Shown one piece after another: positions 17,382 through 25,713 of a stretch of DNA of 64,000 bases. Position 1 is the first letter of the stretch. Each line of letters begins with the position of its first letter. The stretch comes from Entomobacter blattae (GTDB lineage: Bacteria; Pseudomonadota; Alphaproteobacteria; Acetobacterales; Acetobacteraceae). Under the pieces are notes generated by a model. That model saw only the letters and a program-made list of their open reading frames with translations, was not told the DNA's origin and ran no database searches. The position numbers and the translations under genes are program-made. The stretch lies in contig NZ_CP060244.1 of assembly GCF_014672835.1 (NCBI RefSeq), positions 2,225,001 to 2,289,000 of the forward strand, written 5' to 3'.

Positions 17382-17688
17382 TCTCAACCCCCACATAGAG
17401 CCGCTGAACAGAGCCAAGCCCCGCAAACTCCACCTTCTGTTCAGAAAAAACACAGTAAAGCTGCACCCCAAAATTCAAATACCCGTATTGAGCTAGTAAA
17501 TCAGCCCCCTCAATCAGGGGAACCCCGTGTAAAACAGGTGAATTATTGGCTGTGGAAACATCAAAAAACCAGTTGGCAAAACAGCCATCTCGCCAGATAA
17601 ACTGAAATCGGTAGGCAATACCGTTCAGCGACAGCGTAAACAGCTGTGGGGTAGCAGCCAAGGGAATTTCATAATAGGTGATACTCAC
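17374..17688 (-). CDS. Small baseplate protein (plug-like)
   Basis: 104 residues: MSITYYEIPLAATPQLFTLS, then YRFQFIWRDGCFANWFFDV, then LIEGADLLAQYGYLNFG. This resembles small baseplate proteins of minimal contractile phages (DUF6983-like), located between Dit-like and hub genes. It overlaps the next gene by 8 bp and follows the Dit-like gene by 1 bp, so all three are co-translated. Confidence 0.6.
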   Translation of the reverse strand: MSITYYEIPLAATPQLFTLSLNGIAYRFQFIWRDGCFANWFFDVSTANNSPVLHGVPLIEGADLLAQYGYLNFGVQLYCVFSEQKVEFAGLGSVQRLYVGVENG

Positions 17689-17689
17689 A

Positions 17690-18331
17690 CTAACCTCCTG
17701 GCAGACTAACAGCCCCTGGCAATAACGGGCTACGATTAGAAAGCGGCTGCACGGATTTTACCCCAAAATCCTGAATAGGTGCCGTTACAGGGCTGGCCTG
17801 GCGATTCATGGCGGGCAGAATTGAGGTTTGCGTGGAAACCAGCAATATTTCCTGAGCCACAATCAGAATAACAGCAGAATATTCGTGGGCTGGATCTGTG
17901 CCAGTTGTTACACTCTGAAGTAGCATATTCTCATAAACCCGTTTGCGGGTCACAATCCGCAATGGTTCACGAGAGCGCTGCAGGGCTATCAGCTGTTTAT
18001 ACATAGTGATGCTGTAGGTTTCCCCCCATGTGCCGTTAAGAATGGAGGCAAAAAAATCATCATTCTCATTTGTCCATGAAGTGGGGTCGAAATTCTCCAC
18101 CGCCTCTGTTAAGGCCCGCAAGGAACAATCTGAAAAGCCAATCTCCATATTCAATTGGGCTGGATTTACAAAGGCGTGATCTGTGATAGCCGCCCCACGC
18201 TCAACTGGATGCGATGTAATACTAATCGTATCGCTGTGTTTTTCCGATAATGGCACATCAGGAATTACACCTCCTATGCTCCGCCCGTTATTGAACAGGA
18301 TCGTTGCAACATCTCCAAATAGATCAGTCAT
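17690..18331 (-). CDS. Dit-like phage tail/baseplate protein
   Basis: 213 residues. IGGVIPDVPLSEKHSDTISI and TSHPVERGAAITDHAFVNPA match the N-terminal region of Dit-like baseplate proteins, which ring the tail tube end. REPLRIVTRKRVYENMLLQS follows, a conserved central block. It is the first gene after the tape measure on this strand, divergent from hicA, whose module separates it from the tape-measure gene. Confidence 0.75.
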   Translation of the reverse strand: MTDLFGDVATILFNNGRSIGGVIPDVPLSEKHSDTISITSHPVERGAAITDHAFVNPAQLNMEIGFSDCSLRALTEAVENFDPTSWTNENDDFFASILNGTWGETYSITMYKQLIALQRSREPLRIVTRKRVYENMLLQSVTTGTDPAHEYSAVILIVAQEILLVSTQTSILPAMNRQASPVTAPIQDFGVKSVQPLSNRSPLLPGAVSLPGG

Positions 18332-18345
18332 TTTTTTTCCTGAAA

Positions 18346-18399
18346 ATGATACTATATTTTAGTTAATTTTCTTGTTGTTAATACTACAATATGATACTA
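18346..18399. promoter_or_regulatory. Direct repeat ATGATACTA in the hicAB/Dit divergent gap
   Basis: ATGATACTA occurs at 18346-18354 and 18391-18399 in the 75-bp AT-rich space between hicA and the Dit-like gene. HicB proteins bind short repeats near their promoter, so these could be operators. Inferred only. Confidence 0.4.
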
Positions 18400-18406
18400 A
18401 ATAGAG

Positions 18407-18661
18407 ATGAAAGCAAAACACCACCGCACCCTTGAGCGTGTTTTCAAGCGCCCTGCTTCAGGCAATATTGCATGGGCTGACATTGAATCTTTGTTCATGG
18501 CTTTGGGTGGAGAAATTTCAGAACGTGCAGGATCGCGCATTGGTGTTTTTCTTTTTAACGAAGTAAGGGTTTTTCATCGCCCTCACCCTTCTCCTAAAAC
18601 AGATAAGGGGGCGGTTGCCTCAGTCAGGAAATGGCTGGAAGATAATGGAGTGACCCCATGA
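18407..18661 (+). CDS. hicA: HicA toxin
   Basis: 84 residues. IAWADIESLFMALGGEI, GSRIGVFLFNEVRVFHRPHP and GAVASVRKWLEDNGV form the small dsRBD-like fold of HicA mRNA interferases, which cleave mRNA independently of translation. The GSR and FHRPHP motifs are typical. The stop overlaps the hicB start (ATGA). It lies on the plus strand, opposed to the tail genes. Confidence 0.9.
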   Translation: MKAKHHRTLERVFKRPASGNIAWADIESLFMALGGEISERAGSRIGVFLFNEVRVFHRPHPSPKTDKGAVASVRKWLEDNGVTP

Positions 18662-18996
18662 AAAACATGATGGACATTAATGGTTACCGTGCTGTTATAG
18701 CCTTTGACCCCGATATCAACATGTTCCGTGGTGAGTTTATGGAACTGAATGGTGGGGCTGATTTTTATGCAGACACCGTTGAGGGGCTACGCAAGGAAGG
18801 CGAATTATCGCTAAAAGAATTCCTTGCTCTCTGTAAGGAAAAGGGCATTCCCCCTACCAAAAGCTATTCCGGGAAACTACAAGTTCGCTTCCCAGAAAGG
18901 ATACACGCAGCAGCGTCTACCTTAGCCTCTGCCCAGGGAATAAGCCTGAATGAATTTATTGTTCAGGCCGTAACAGAGGCAACCCATAAAGCCTAA
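18658..18996 (+). CDS. hicB: HicB antitoxin
   Basis: 112 residues. The N-terminal partial RNase H-like domain (YRAVIAFDPDINMFRGEF, then FYADTVEGLRKEGELSLKEF) covers HicA. The C-terminal ribbon-helix-helix (LQVRFPERIHAAASTLASAQ, then ISLNEFIVQAV) binds DNA. Its stop overlaps the convergent tape-measure gene end by 4 bp, mirroring the Doc module. Confidence 0.9.
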   Translation: MKNMMDINGYRAVIAFDPDINMFRGEFMELNGGADFYADTVEGLRKEGELSLKEFLALCKEKGIPPTKSYSGKLQVRFPERIHAAASTLASAQGISLNEFIVQAVTEATHKA

Positions 18997-21278
18997 CCCA
19001 GCTTTCTTTTGGAGTGGCGGATTTGTTGGGCCTGCCTGAAAGCATTCAGCTTGCCGTCAACAACCTCCCCCGTTGCCTTGGCAATAGCTTGGGCATCGCC
19101 ATTTGGCGCATTAATGGTAATATTACTGGTGTAATTGTGGGTCACTGGCTGATCCTGCCGGCCGTAATTGGCATAGTTCCGCTGCACAAGGCTTTGGGGG
19201 TTGAGAAGTGGAAGAACAGCTTCAGAAAATTTCCTGCGCTTGATATTGCCTGAATTCAATAGATCCCGTTCTGCTGCTTCAGGCCGTTCAAAACTATTAT
19301 TAAAACCAACCGCCGCTTCCGATGGAGAGGAAAAGCGCTGTTTCAGAAATGCAGAAAATTCTCCCCTTTCTCCTCCTTTGGAAACTTCCCACAGAAACGC
19401 CTGGATCTGATTATTAACATCCTGCTGATAATTCCCTGTTGGGTGCATGATATCAATACCTGTCCCTTTAAATATAGCATCAGCCCGTTCTTTACTCCAT
19501 TGAAAAAGCCCGTAATGACCGCCAGCAATATTGTTGTTCGCTGCTGGATTAAGACCGCTCTCACGAAGGCTATTCCCTAAAATGCCGGCAATGTGATTAT
19601 TGTCCGTCCCAAGCACATTCCTAAGCGTACTGCCAATAGATTTAAGTGTTGCTCCGTGATCACCAGCAATAGCCTTAACGCCTAGGTCTCCCACATCTGT
19701 TGCTAGTGTTGACGCTTGATGTTTAATCAGCTCCCAGCCTTGCCCTGCCATGGTTTTAGTATCCTGCCAGCTATCAAAGGCAAGCCCTTTAAATGTATTC
19801 CAGGCATCCGTATACTGGCCGTGGGCAATCTCGTTGAAGGTTTTTCCCAATCCAAAGATATTTTTCGTTATCCTGTGCAGGGTCTCAATAACGTAATTTT
19901 TCAGAAAATCAATAACAGGCTCTAAATAGCGTTTGGCGACAGGTTCGAATGTTTTAAAAAGCTCTACAAACCCCTCCTTGAACTCCTTGAGGCCAGCCAT
20001 AACATTATCAATGTCACCTTTCCACTTACTCCAGTCGATGAAGGATTTACCACCTTTCCGCCAGGTTTTGTAGTCGAGGTAAAGGGTTGAGAGAGCCCCG
20101 GCCAGGCCGAGCACGAGAGTTATGGGCCCACCAAGAATGGCAAAGGCTGTGCCTATCCCCGCAGCAGCGCCAATAACCGCCTGAATACCGCCAGGGAGTT
20201 TACCAAACCATTCCAGCAAATCCCCAACAATCTCAATGCCCCCCGTAAACACAAACAGGATAACCCGACCCGCCGTAAGCAATCCTTTGACCACGCTTTT
20301 GATCGTGCCCTTGATCTGACCAAAATGAGAAACAATCGCCTCACGGATGGTTTTGATCTGGGCTGCAATCTCTGGGCCCATTTCCGTAACAACGCTGTCT
20401 TTTAGCGTAGAAAGGGTTTGGCCAAATTCACGGAATGTCCGCATGAATTCAACGGCACGCTTAGAAGCATCATCGGCATTAAAGCCGACCTTTTTATAAA
20501 GCCCCTCCAACTGCGTTGAGAACTGGCCAACTCCACGCATAAGAGCCTGAAGGGTGTTCTCATCAATCCCTAAAACCGAAGCCTGCCCTTTAATGGTGGC
20601 GTAGTTAACACCACGAGATTGCTCACCCCGAAACGTTGTGCCCAAATCACGCAAAAGGGCCGTTGTATCGCGTAGCCTGCCTGATGTATCAGTCGCATGA
20701 ACCCCAAGGGATTGCAAAAACGATGCCCCGCCAGGATTACGTAAAAAGTTGGCCAGCCCTTCTGCTGAAGACAGAGCTCCTTCACGCGTGCCCCCTTGTT
20801 GGCTTACCCCATAGGCCAGGGACTGCAGGCCTGTGACCGAGCTGTTGGCACGCTGTGCGGTGTAGGCCAATTTTTCGTAGCGGCTTTCCGTCAAAGCTAC
20901 AGCAGCACCAACCCCTGTCATGGCCCCTACCAACGCAAGAGCACCATAACGCAGATTCACCAACCCTGCATGGAGACTTCTCGCCCCCTCTACAGCATGA
21001 GATTTGGCACTTTGGCCAAACCCTTGGGTGGATTTTTCTAATTTATTGACTTCCCCTTCTGTCGCCTTGGCCTGCTCGCCCAAATTCTCGATATGGCCGT
21101 TGAGGTCGTCCGCCTCTTTTGCCACTTCTTCAAAGGATATACCAAGATTTTGAAGGCTTTCCTTAGCTGTTCCAGTCAGGAGGGCTACATCAATCAGAAA
21201 CTTGCGAAAATACTCAGACTTCGATTTATCAATCTGAATATCCACCGCATAAAGGAATGAATCGAGAATAGTGGGCAT
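18993..21278 (-). CDS. Tape measure protein with tail lysozyme domain
   Basis: 761 residues. A long helical N-terminal half (EDLNGHIENLGEQAK-like coiled coil around residues 55-90) has hydrophobic segments near residues 100-125 and 330-420 (IGAAAGIGTAFAILGGPITL). Residues about 550-690 form a tail-lysozyme domain: HIAGILGNSLRESGLNPAAN, then GHYGLFQWSKERADAIFKGT. The E of RESG is the likely catalytic acid. Tape measures set tail length and help cell-wall penetration. Upstream on this strand, where tube, sheath and head genes should be, there is only a toxin-antitoxin module. Confidence 0.85.
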   Translation of the reverse strand: MPTILDSFLYAVDIQIDKSKSEYFRKFLIDVALLTGTAKESLQNLGISFEEVAKEADDLNGHIENLGEQAKATEGEVNKLEKSTQGFGQSAKSHAVEGARSLHAGLVNLRYGALALVGAMTGVGAAVALTESRYEKLAYTAQRANSSVTGLQSLAYGVSQQGGTREGALSSAEGLANFLRNPGGASFLQSLGVHATDTSGRLRDTTALLRDLGTTFRGEQSRGVNYATIKGQASVLGIDENTLQALMRGVGQFSTQLEGLYKKVGFNADDASKRAVEFMRTFREFGQTLSTLKDSVVTEMGPEIAAQIKTIREAIVSHFGQIKGTIKSVVKGLLTAGRVILFVFTGGIEIVGDLLEWFGKLPGGIQAVIGAAAGIGTAFAILGGPITLVLGLAGALSTLYLDYKTWRKGGKSFIDWSKWKGDIDNVMAGLKEFKEGFVELFKTFEPVAKRYLEPVIDFLKNYVIETLHRITKNIFGLGKTFNEIAHGQYTDAWNTFKGLAFDSWQDTKTMAGQGWELIKHQASTLATDVGDLGVKAIAGDHGATLKSIGSTLRNVLGTDNNHIAGILGNSLRESGLNPAANNNIAGGHYGLFQWSKERADAIFKGTGIDIMHPTGNYQQDVNNQIQAFLWEVSKGGERGEFSAFLKQRFSSPSEAAVGFNNSFERPEAAERDLLNSGNIKRRKFSEAVLPLLNPQSLVQRNYANYGRQDQPVTHNYTSNITINAPNGDAQAIAKATGEVVDGKLNAFRQAQQIRHSKRKLG

Positions 21279-21297
21279 TTCATTGATCTCAATAAAA

Positions 21298-21316
21298 AGG
21301 CCCCCATGTGGGGACT
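21298..21316 (-). terminator. G/C hairpin, prophage family member 5
   Basis: AGGCCCC-CATGT-GGGGACT with TTTTTATT following on the minus strand, about 20 bp before the tape-measure ATG. It is the same family as the four hairpins downstream, and so suggests an upstream late gene once existed here. Confidence 0.6.
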
Positions 21317-21347
21317 GTATTGTTTTAAAATAGTTTAATTAATCTTC

Positions 21348-21385
21348 TTGAATTTCTGGTATGCTGTAGCTACATTGTAATTACA
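21348..21385 (+). promoter_or_regulatory. Promoter and palindrome for the RelB/YafQ operon
   Basis: TTGAAT (21348-21353) and TACATT (21371-21376) are spaced by 17 bp, a good sigma-70-type promoter. The palindrome TGTAATTACA (21376-21385) overlaps the start region and is a candidate antitoxin operator. Confidence 0.6.
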
Positions 21386-21402
21386 AACTCAAGGAGTTAG
21401 CC

Positions 21403-21666
21403 ATGAAAACAGATTCCATCATCAGAACGCGTATTAATGCTGAAACAAAGGAAAAGGCCATGCATGCCTTAAAGGAAATGGGCATTACAGCTTCTGATGC
21501 CATACGCCTGCTGATGACCAGAATAGCAGAAGAAAAGAAGCTTCCCTTTGAAGTTAAGGTTCCCAATGCAGCAACGCAGCAGGCCATGAATGAACTTAAT
21601 GCAGGCAAAGGCAAAAAAGTATCTTCCCTAAGTAAGCTTATGGCTGACCTGCATGAGAACGATTGA
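21403..21666 (+). CDS. RelB/DinJ family antitoxin
   Basis: 87 residues. The ribbon-helix-helix start (SIIRTRINAETKEKAMHALK, then EMGITASDAIRLLMTRIAEE) is characteristic of DinJ/RelB antitoxins, followed by KKLPFEV and a toxin-neutralising tail. AAGGAG precedes the ATG. It overlaps the toxin gene by 14 bp. It lies at the point where tape measure and recombination genes meet. Confidence 0.9.
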   Translation: MKTDSIIRTRINAETKEKAMHALKEMGITASDAIRLLMTRIAEEKKLPFEVKVPNAATQQAMNELNAGKGKKVSSLSKLMADLHEND

Positions 21667-21934
21667 GTATTCCACACGCTTTAAGAAGGATTACAAGCGG
21701 GAAAGTAAAGGCCAATACAGAAAGACACTGGATGCTGATCTTGAGGCTGTTCTTTCCCTTCTTCTCTCTGACACTCCCCTACCCACAAAATACAAAGACC
21801 ACATTCTCATTGGAAATTGGGGAAATTACAGGGAATGCCATATCAAGCCTGACCTGCTGCTTATTTATCAGCTCCCCGATGAGAATACTCTTTCGCTTGC
21901 CCGTCTTGGTTCACATAGCGAGCTGTTTTCGTAA
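21653..21934 (+). CDS. YafQ/RelE-family mRNA interferase toxin
   Basis: 93 residues. TRFKKDYKRESKGQYRKTLD, then LPTKYKDHILIGNWGNYREC, then HIKPDLLLIYQL and LARLGSHSELF match YafQ. The H..HxL, the D and the final H-S-E-L-F are conserved, and the histidines supply catalysis. YafQ cleaves ribosome-bound mRNA. It is the third toxin-antitoxin module in 6.2 kb of this prophage. Confidence 0.9.
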   Translation: MRTIEYSTRFKKDYKRESKGQYRKTLDADLEAVLSLLLSDTPLPTKYKDHILIGNWGNYRECHIKPDLLLIYQLPDENTLSLARLGSHSELFS

Positions 21935-22051
21935 CTTGCCTATCCACCAACCCTACACAGAGTTTTAGGTGTTTGATTCTCCAAATCAGGGGAAGCAAAA
22001 GCCATTCTACCCCTCCCTTTTACTGGCATAATATTCCTGAAGGTTGGCGAC

Positions 22052-22894
22052 ATGCCCAACTACATGCTTTCCCCTTATGGGCTATGGCAGGTGAAAGCGG
22101 GTAACGCCCCAGCTCCAGTTGTGGACAATGAGCGGGTGAAATGGGGAAACTTCCTTGAAGAGGGAATAGCCAAATACATTGCTGAAGAAAACGGGTTTAC
22201 CATTGAAAAAGCACTCTATTATGAGGATGCCCACGTGCAGGGCATGGGTTGCACACCGGACTATCTCATCACGGGCGGAATGGCAGAGAGCAGCGGCCCG
22301 GGCGTTCTCGAAATCAAAAACGTCGATTACCAAGTATTCCGTGACAAATGGAAAGCCTCCGGCGAACCGCCGTTGCACATCATGCTTCAACTCCAGCACC
22401 AACTGGCTTGCACGGGCCTTGGGTGGGGAATTATCGGAGCGTTGGTTGGCGGCAATCAGCGACACGTTTACCACTATGACGCTCGCCCTAGAACAATGGC
22501 AGAAATCCGTAAACGTATCGCCGAATTCTGGCAGTCCATACGGGAGAACAGACCCCCACCCATTGATGGGTTGGAGACAACGGCAGGAATCATCGAAACC
22601 CTCTACGAACGGGTCGACGACACCTTAGATCTCACTGGAAATAATGAACTTCCTGAACTTTGCGCTGAAAAGTTGAAGCTGGCCCATGAGCGTAAAGCAA
22701 GAGAAGAGCAAGAAGCCGAGATTACTAACCAGATTAAAGCGCTTCTCCAAGGTCATTCAGGGGCAATTTGTAACGGTTTTTCCATTAAGGCTGTCCAGAC
22801 AAAAGACACGCCAGACAGGGAAGCCCTACCAGGGGAAATCATCAAGGGCCGCAAAGGCAGCACACGCCTTAACATCAGGGAATTTGTACAATGA
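22052..22894 (+). CDS. YqaJ-family phage exonuclease (N-terminally short)
   Basis: 280 residues. Core nuclease motifs are seen: KWGNFLEEGIAKYIAEENG, CTPDYLI, GVLEIKNVDYQVF (ExK) and LQLQHQLACTG. These are the lambda-exonuclease-like D..ExK fold that resects double-stranded ends for RecT annealing. The family usually begins with a glycine-serine motif before LSPYGLW, and that part is missing from the ATG start at 22052. The frame is open upstream back to about 21975 without a standard start. GAAGG lies 10 nt before the ATG. It overlaps recT by 4 bp. Confidence 0.85.
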   Translation: MPNYMLSPYGLWQVKAGNAPAPVVDNERVKWGNFLEEGIAKYIAEENGFTIEKALYYEDAHVQGMGCTPDYLITGGMAESSGPGVLEIKNVDYQVFRDKWKASGEPPLHIMLQLQHQLACTGLGWGIIGALVGGNQRHVYHYDARPRTMAEIRKRIAEFWQSIRENRPPPIDGLETTAGIIETLYERVDDTLDLTGNNELPELCAEKLKLAHERKAREEQEAEITNQIKALLQGHSGAICNGFSIKAVQTKDTPDREALPGEIIKGRKGSTRLNIREFVQ

Positions 22895-23871
22895 GCACAC
22901 AAGCACCAGTAAAACAAAATCAGAAGCAGTCAACACCCGTAGATTTGTTTCAGAGTGAACTGGCGGGTATGCAAAAACAGCTTGTCAGCGTGCTACCTAG
23001 TCACATAACACCACAACGCTTTATGCGTACGGTTATGATGGCAATCAATATTGATAAATCGCTGCTCAACCTCAATAGAGAGAGCCTGAAGAACGCTGCT
23101 ATTAAATGTGCGGCTGATGGACTGCTACCAGATGGCAGAGAAGCCGCTTTTGTCAAATTCGGCGGTGATGCCGTTTATATGCCCATGTTTGCGGGCATTC
23201 AAAAACGCATCAGAAACAGCGGTGAAATCGCCTCTATCGAAGCGCGGGTCATCTATGAAAATGATGACTTCCTATGGGAACAGGGCACGGAGAGCAAGCT
23301 CTCCCATAAACCGAAATTCCCTGGCGATCGTGGCAATATGGTGGGAGCCTATGCCATTGCCCACTTCAAGGACGGCTCTTCCCCACAATTTGAAGTCATG
23401 TCGCTCGATGAAATTGAAAAGGTTAAGGAAAGTTCTGCAGGGAAAGATAAGGGGCCATGGGTACAATGGTATGAGGAAATGGCCCGTAAAACCGTATTCC
23501 GCAGGCTGGCCAAATGGCTGCCCATTGATGCCGAAATTGACGACGTTGTACAACGTGACAACGATCTTTACGACCTCAACACCGTATCACAGCCAGCACC
23601 TGCACAGGCTAATACACAGATAGAACAACAGGCCCCACCCTCAAAAATGGATGCGTTGGAGGCTGAAATTATCGATGCTGAAAGCGACGCTCTGGTTCGG
23701 TCTAAATCCCTTATTGCACAGGCTAAAACACTGGATGCCCTCAACAAGACATTTCAGATTATCCAGTCTGAAAATCTTACGCCTGAGGAGCGGGCCATCA
23801 CAGAGGAAATGTTCCAGCATAAAGAGCGTGAACTTCATCAGAACACAAATCAGGAAGGGGCACTGGTATGA
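22891..23871 (+). CDS. recT: RecT single-strand annealing protein
   Basis: 326 residues. SHITPQRFMRTVMMAINIDK, then LKNAAIKCAADGLLPDGREA and YMPMFAGIQKRIRNSGEI are the conserved RecT/Redbeta-superfamily core. Next come the WYEEMARKTVFRRLAKWLP block and a flexible acidic C-terminus. It pairs with the exonuclease to recombine phage DNA or repair breaks. The operon order yqaJ-recT is usual in phages. Both look intact. Confidence 0.92.
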   Translation: MSTQAPVKQNQKQSTPVDLFQSELAGMQKQLVSVLPSHITPQRFMRTVMMAINIDKSLLNLNRESLKNAAIKCAADGLLPDGREAAFVKFGGDAVYMPMFAGIQKRIRNSGEIASIEARVIYENDDFLWEQGTESKLSHKPKFPGDRGNMVGAYAIAHFKDGSSPQFEVMSLDEIEKVKESSAGKDKGPWVQWYEEMARKTVFRRLAKWLPIDAEIDDVVQRDNDLYDLNTVSQPAPAQANTQIEQQAPPSKMDALEAEIIDAESDALVRSKSLIAQAKTLDALNKTFQIIQSENLTPEERAITEEMFQHKERELHQNTNQEGALV

Positions 23872-23972
23872 CCCCACACCTGCTCGCCTCAGAACTCCTC
23901 TACGGCCTCATAGCACAGGGCGCGCTGATCCTGCTCATGTTCGCGGTCATTGCTCTTGTGAGCCGAAAATAA
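23868..23972 (+). CDS. 34-residue membrane peptide
   Basis: MTPHLLASELLYGLIAQGAL, then ILLMFAVIALVSRK: one transmembrane helix and a basic end. ATG overlaps the recT stop (ATGA) and its TAA abuts the next ATG, so it is translationally coupled. Function unknown. Confidence 0.5.
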   Translation: MTPHLLASELLYGLIAQGALILLMFAVIALVSRK

Positions 23973-24125
23973 ATGCCCTGGAACTACGGTAATTACACCA
24001 ACGACGACCTCGACCAGCTACAGCGTTTTTTCACAGATATTCCAAATTGTGAAGATGCACTAGCCGAGGTCACAGAAGAAATAGAGAAACGAAATGAACA
24101 CCACACACCAGCCGTCACACGGTGA
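23973..24125 (+). CDS. 50-residue phage early protein, unknown
   Basis: MPWNYGNYTNDDLDQLQRFF, then TDIPNCEDALAEVTEEIEKR. The ATG directly follows the previous stop codon, and it overlaps the next gene by 32 bp. Acidic, helical, small early-gene type. No family recognised. Confidence 0.5.
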   Translation: MPWNYGNYTNDDLDQLQRFFTDIPNCEDALAEVTEEIEKRNEHHTPAVTR

Positions 24126-24495
24126 ACTCCTAGTCCAATACCACTACGCAATCATGGCAGAGGACACGCTAAAAATTCAGGAAATTAAAAACCAAATCCT
24201 GAGCAGGTTAGAGATCAACAACGGGCCAATAACACAGGGGGAGCTAGATCAGCACGGAGAATTGTCAAAATTCTATTCAATAGACGATAAATTTGAGGAG
24301 AGGTTTATTGCTAGTGATATTGACGAAATCATGAGCCACGCAAAACCAGGAAAAACATATACCCTCTATCGTTTTGTTTACGTGGGGTGTGGTATTACGG
24401 CCCGCTTAAAAAACACGGTAGGAGAAAATTACAAATATTATATAAATTACGCAACTGAAGGGTGGCATGAATTTTTTCCGGAGAGTCTCTTGTGA
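24094..24495 (+). CDS. Phage early protein of 133 residues, unknown
   Basis: Helical N-terminus (HGELLVQYHYAIMAEDTLKI, then NQILSRLEI) followed by a small alpha-beta region with HAKPGKTYTLYRFVYVGCGI and an aromatic end (NYATEGWHEFFPESLL). It is embedded in the tightly overlapping early operon (overlaps on both sides). No known domain recognised; an inhibitor or host-takeover role is possible but unsupported. Confidence 0.5.
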   Translation: MNTTHQPSHGELLVQYHYAIMAEDTLKIQEIKNQILSRLEINNGPITQGELDQHGELSKFYSIDDKFEERFIASDIDEIMSHAKPGKTYTLYRFVYVGCGITARLKNTVGENYKYYINYATEGWHEFFPESLL

Positions 24496-24563
24496 GCAAG
24501 ATGGATACCGACATTCGTGCCGGTCTCGTTCTCCCCTACGTTGGCTATGAGGAGGGGGAATGA
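24492..24563 (+). CDS. Very short coupled open frame (23 residues)
   Basis: GTG start overlapping the previous stop (GTGA) and stop overlapping the next ATG (ATGA), encoding VSKMDTDIRAGLVLPYVGYE then EGE. The two overlaps favour translation, but the length makes it uncertain. It also carries the GAGGAGG ribosome site of the next gene. Confidence 0.35.
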   Translation: MSKMDTDIRAGLVLPYVGYEEGE

Positions 24564-24850
24564 TGGAACGGGTTGTTATTATAAAAGGGCTCTCTTTAGA
24601 TGAAAGAGAGCCAGAAATTGAAGAAAAAGCTCATGCTTGTCTGATAAAATATGAAAAGGAGTGTAAGCATCTGGGGAATAGGTTTGATCAGGTTTTCACC
24701 TCTCTCATGGTCTGCCACTACAATAGTATTCCACTGGATTTTGATCGTTTGCTAAGTTTTGAGGATTTTTCTCTGGCTCATGATATTCTAGGAATAGATC
24801 GGTATACAGGGAAGATGACTAACCATTTTCGCCCCCGCTGTGCTCTATGA
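24560..24850 (+). CDS. Phage early protein of 96 residues, unknown
   Basis: Mostly helical: LDEREPEIEEKAHACLIKYE, then KECKHLGNRFDQVFTSLMVC, ending LGIDRYTGKMTNHFRPRCAL. Strong GAGGAGGGGG ribosome site and 4-bp overlap with the methyltransferase gene. No family recognised. Confidence 0.5.
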   Translation: MMERVVIIKGLSLDEREPEIEEKAHACLIKYEKECKHLGNRFDQVFTSLMVCHYNSIPLDFDRLLSFEDFSLAHDILGIDRYTGKMTNHFRPRCAL

Positions 24851-25713
24851 CCCACTTCTACAACGATATAGACAGGAACGCCAATGCGTGGTTGGCAGAG
24901 ATTATTAAAAACCATCTACTGCCAGACGGAGATATTAATGAGGGATCTATTTCAGAAATTACCCCTGACGAGGTGTCGGGATACACACAATGTCATTTCT
25001 TCTCCGGTATCGGGGGATGGCCATACGCCCTGCAACTCGCAGGATGGCCAGAAGACATGCCAATCTGGACAGGATCATGCCCCTGTCAACCCTACTCGGT
25101 TGCAGGCAAAAAACAGGGGGACAATGATACAAGGCATCTATGGCCAGACCTATTTAGGCTCATCAAAGCCAACCGGCCCCCTGTCGTTATGGGTGAGCAG
25201 GTTGCAGGAAAACTTGGCTATGCTTGGTTCGACGGAGTTTGTGCTGATCTGGAGGGAGAAGGCTACACCTGCCGGGCGGTCGATATTCCGTCTTGCGCCG
25301 TCAACGCCCCACACATCAGAAACCGCCTCTACTGGATCGCCATGGCCAACACCGACAGTCAACGACTCAAAGAATGTTTCAGGGAAAAGCCAAATGGGCA
25401 GGAACAGCTACGCACTCCCAACCTTGATGACATGGCCGACAGCAACAGCATCGGACAGCAAGAGGGGAAAAGGGACATGCAGGACGCAGGATACGGGAAA
25501 GTATTTGCCACAACATATGACAGCTTCTGGGATAACTGGGTACCAGTCACAAGTAAACTCGACGGAAAAACAAGGCGCGCCGAACCCACAATTCCTTTGC
25601 TGGTTGATGGGCTTTCCGGACGCGTGGCACTCATGCGGGGTTACGGCAATGCAATCGTCCCGCCGCTAGCAGCGCAGGTTATACGGGCATTTATGGAGAG
25701 TTTGGAATGGTAA
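24847..25713 (+). CDS. Phage C5-cytosine DNA methyltransferase
   Basis: 288 residues. Motif I HFFSGIGGWPYALQLAGW binds S-adenosylmethionine, and motif IV GSCPCQPYSVAGK holds the catalytic cysteine. The usual ENV motif VI appears as GEQV. Motif VIII is RNRLYWIA, and motif X GYGNAIVPPLAAQVIRAF lies near the C-terminus. The target-recognition region is short, which suggests a compact phage enzyme. No restriction endonuclease is adjacent, so it probably protects phage DNA from host restriction. Specificity cannot be told. Confidence 0.88.
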   Translation: MTHFYNDIDRNANAWLAEIIKNHLLPDGDINEGSISEITPDEVSGYTQCHFFSGIGGWPYALQLAGWPEDMPIWTGSCPCQPYSVAGKKQGDNDTRHLWPDLFRLIKANRPPVVMGEQVAGKLGYAWFDGVCADLEGEGYTCRAVDIPSCAVNAPHIRNRLYWIAMANTDSQRLKECFREKPNGQEQLRTPNLDDMADSNSIGQQEGKRDMQDAGYGKVFATTYDSFWDNWVPVTSKLDGKTRRAEPTIPLLVDGLSGRVALMRGYGNAIVPPLAAQVIRAFMESLEW

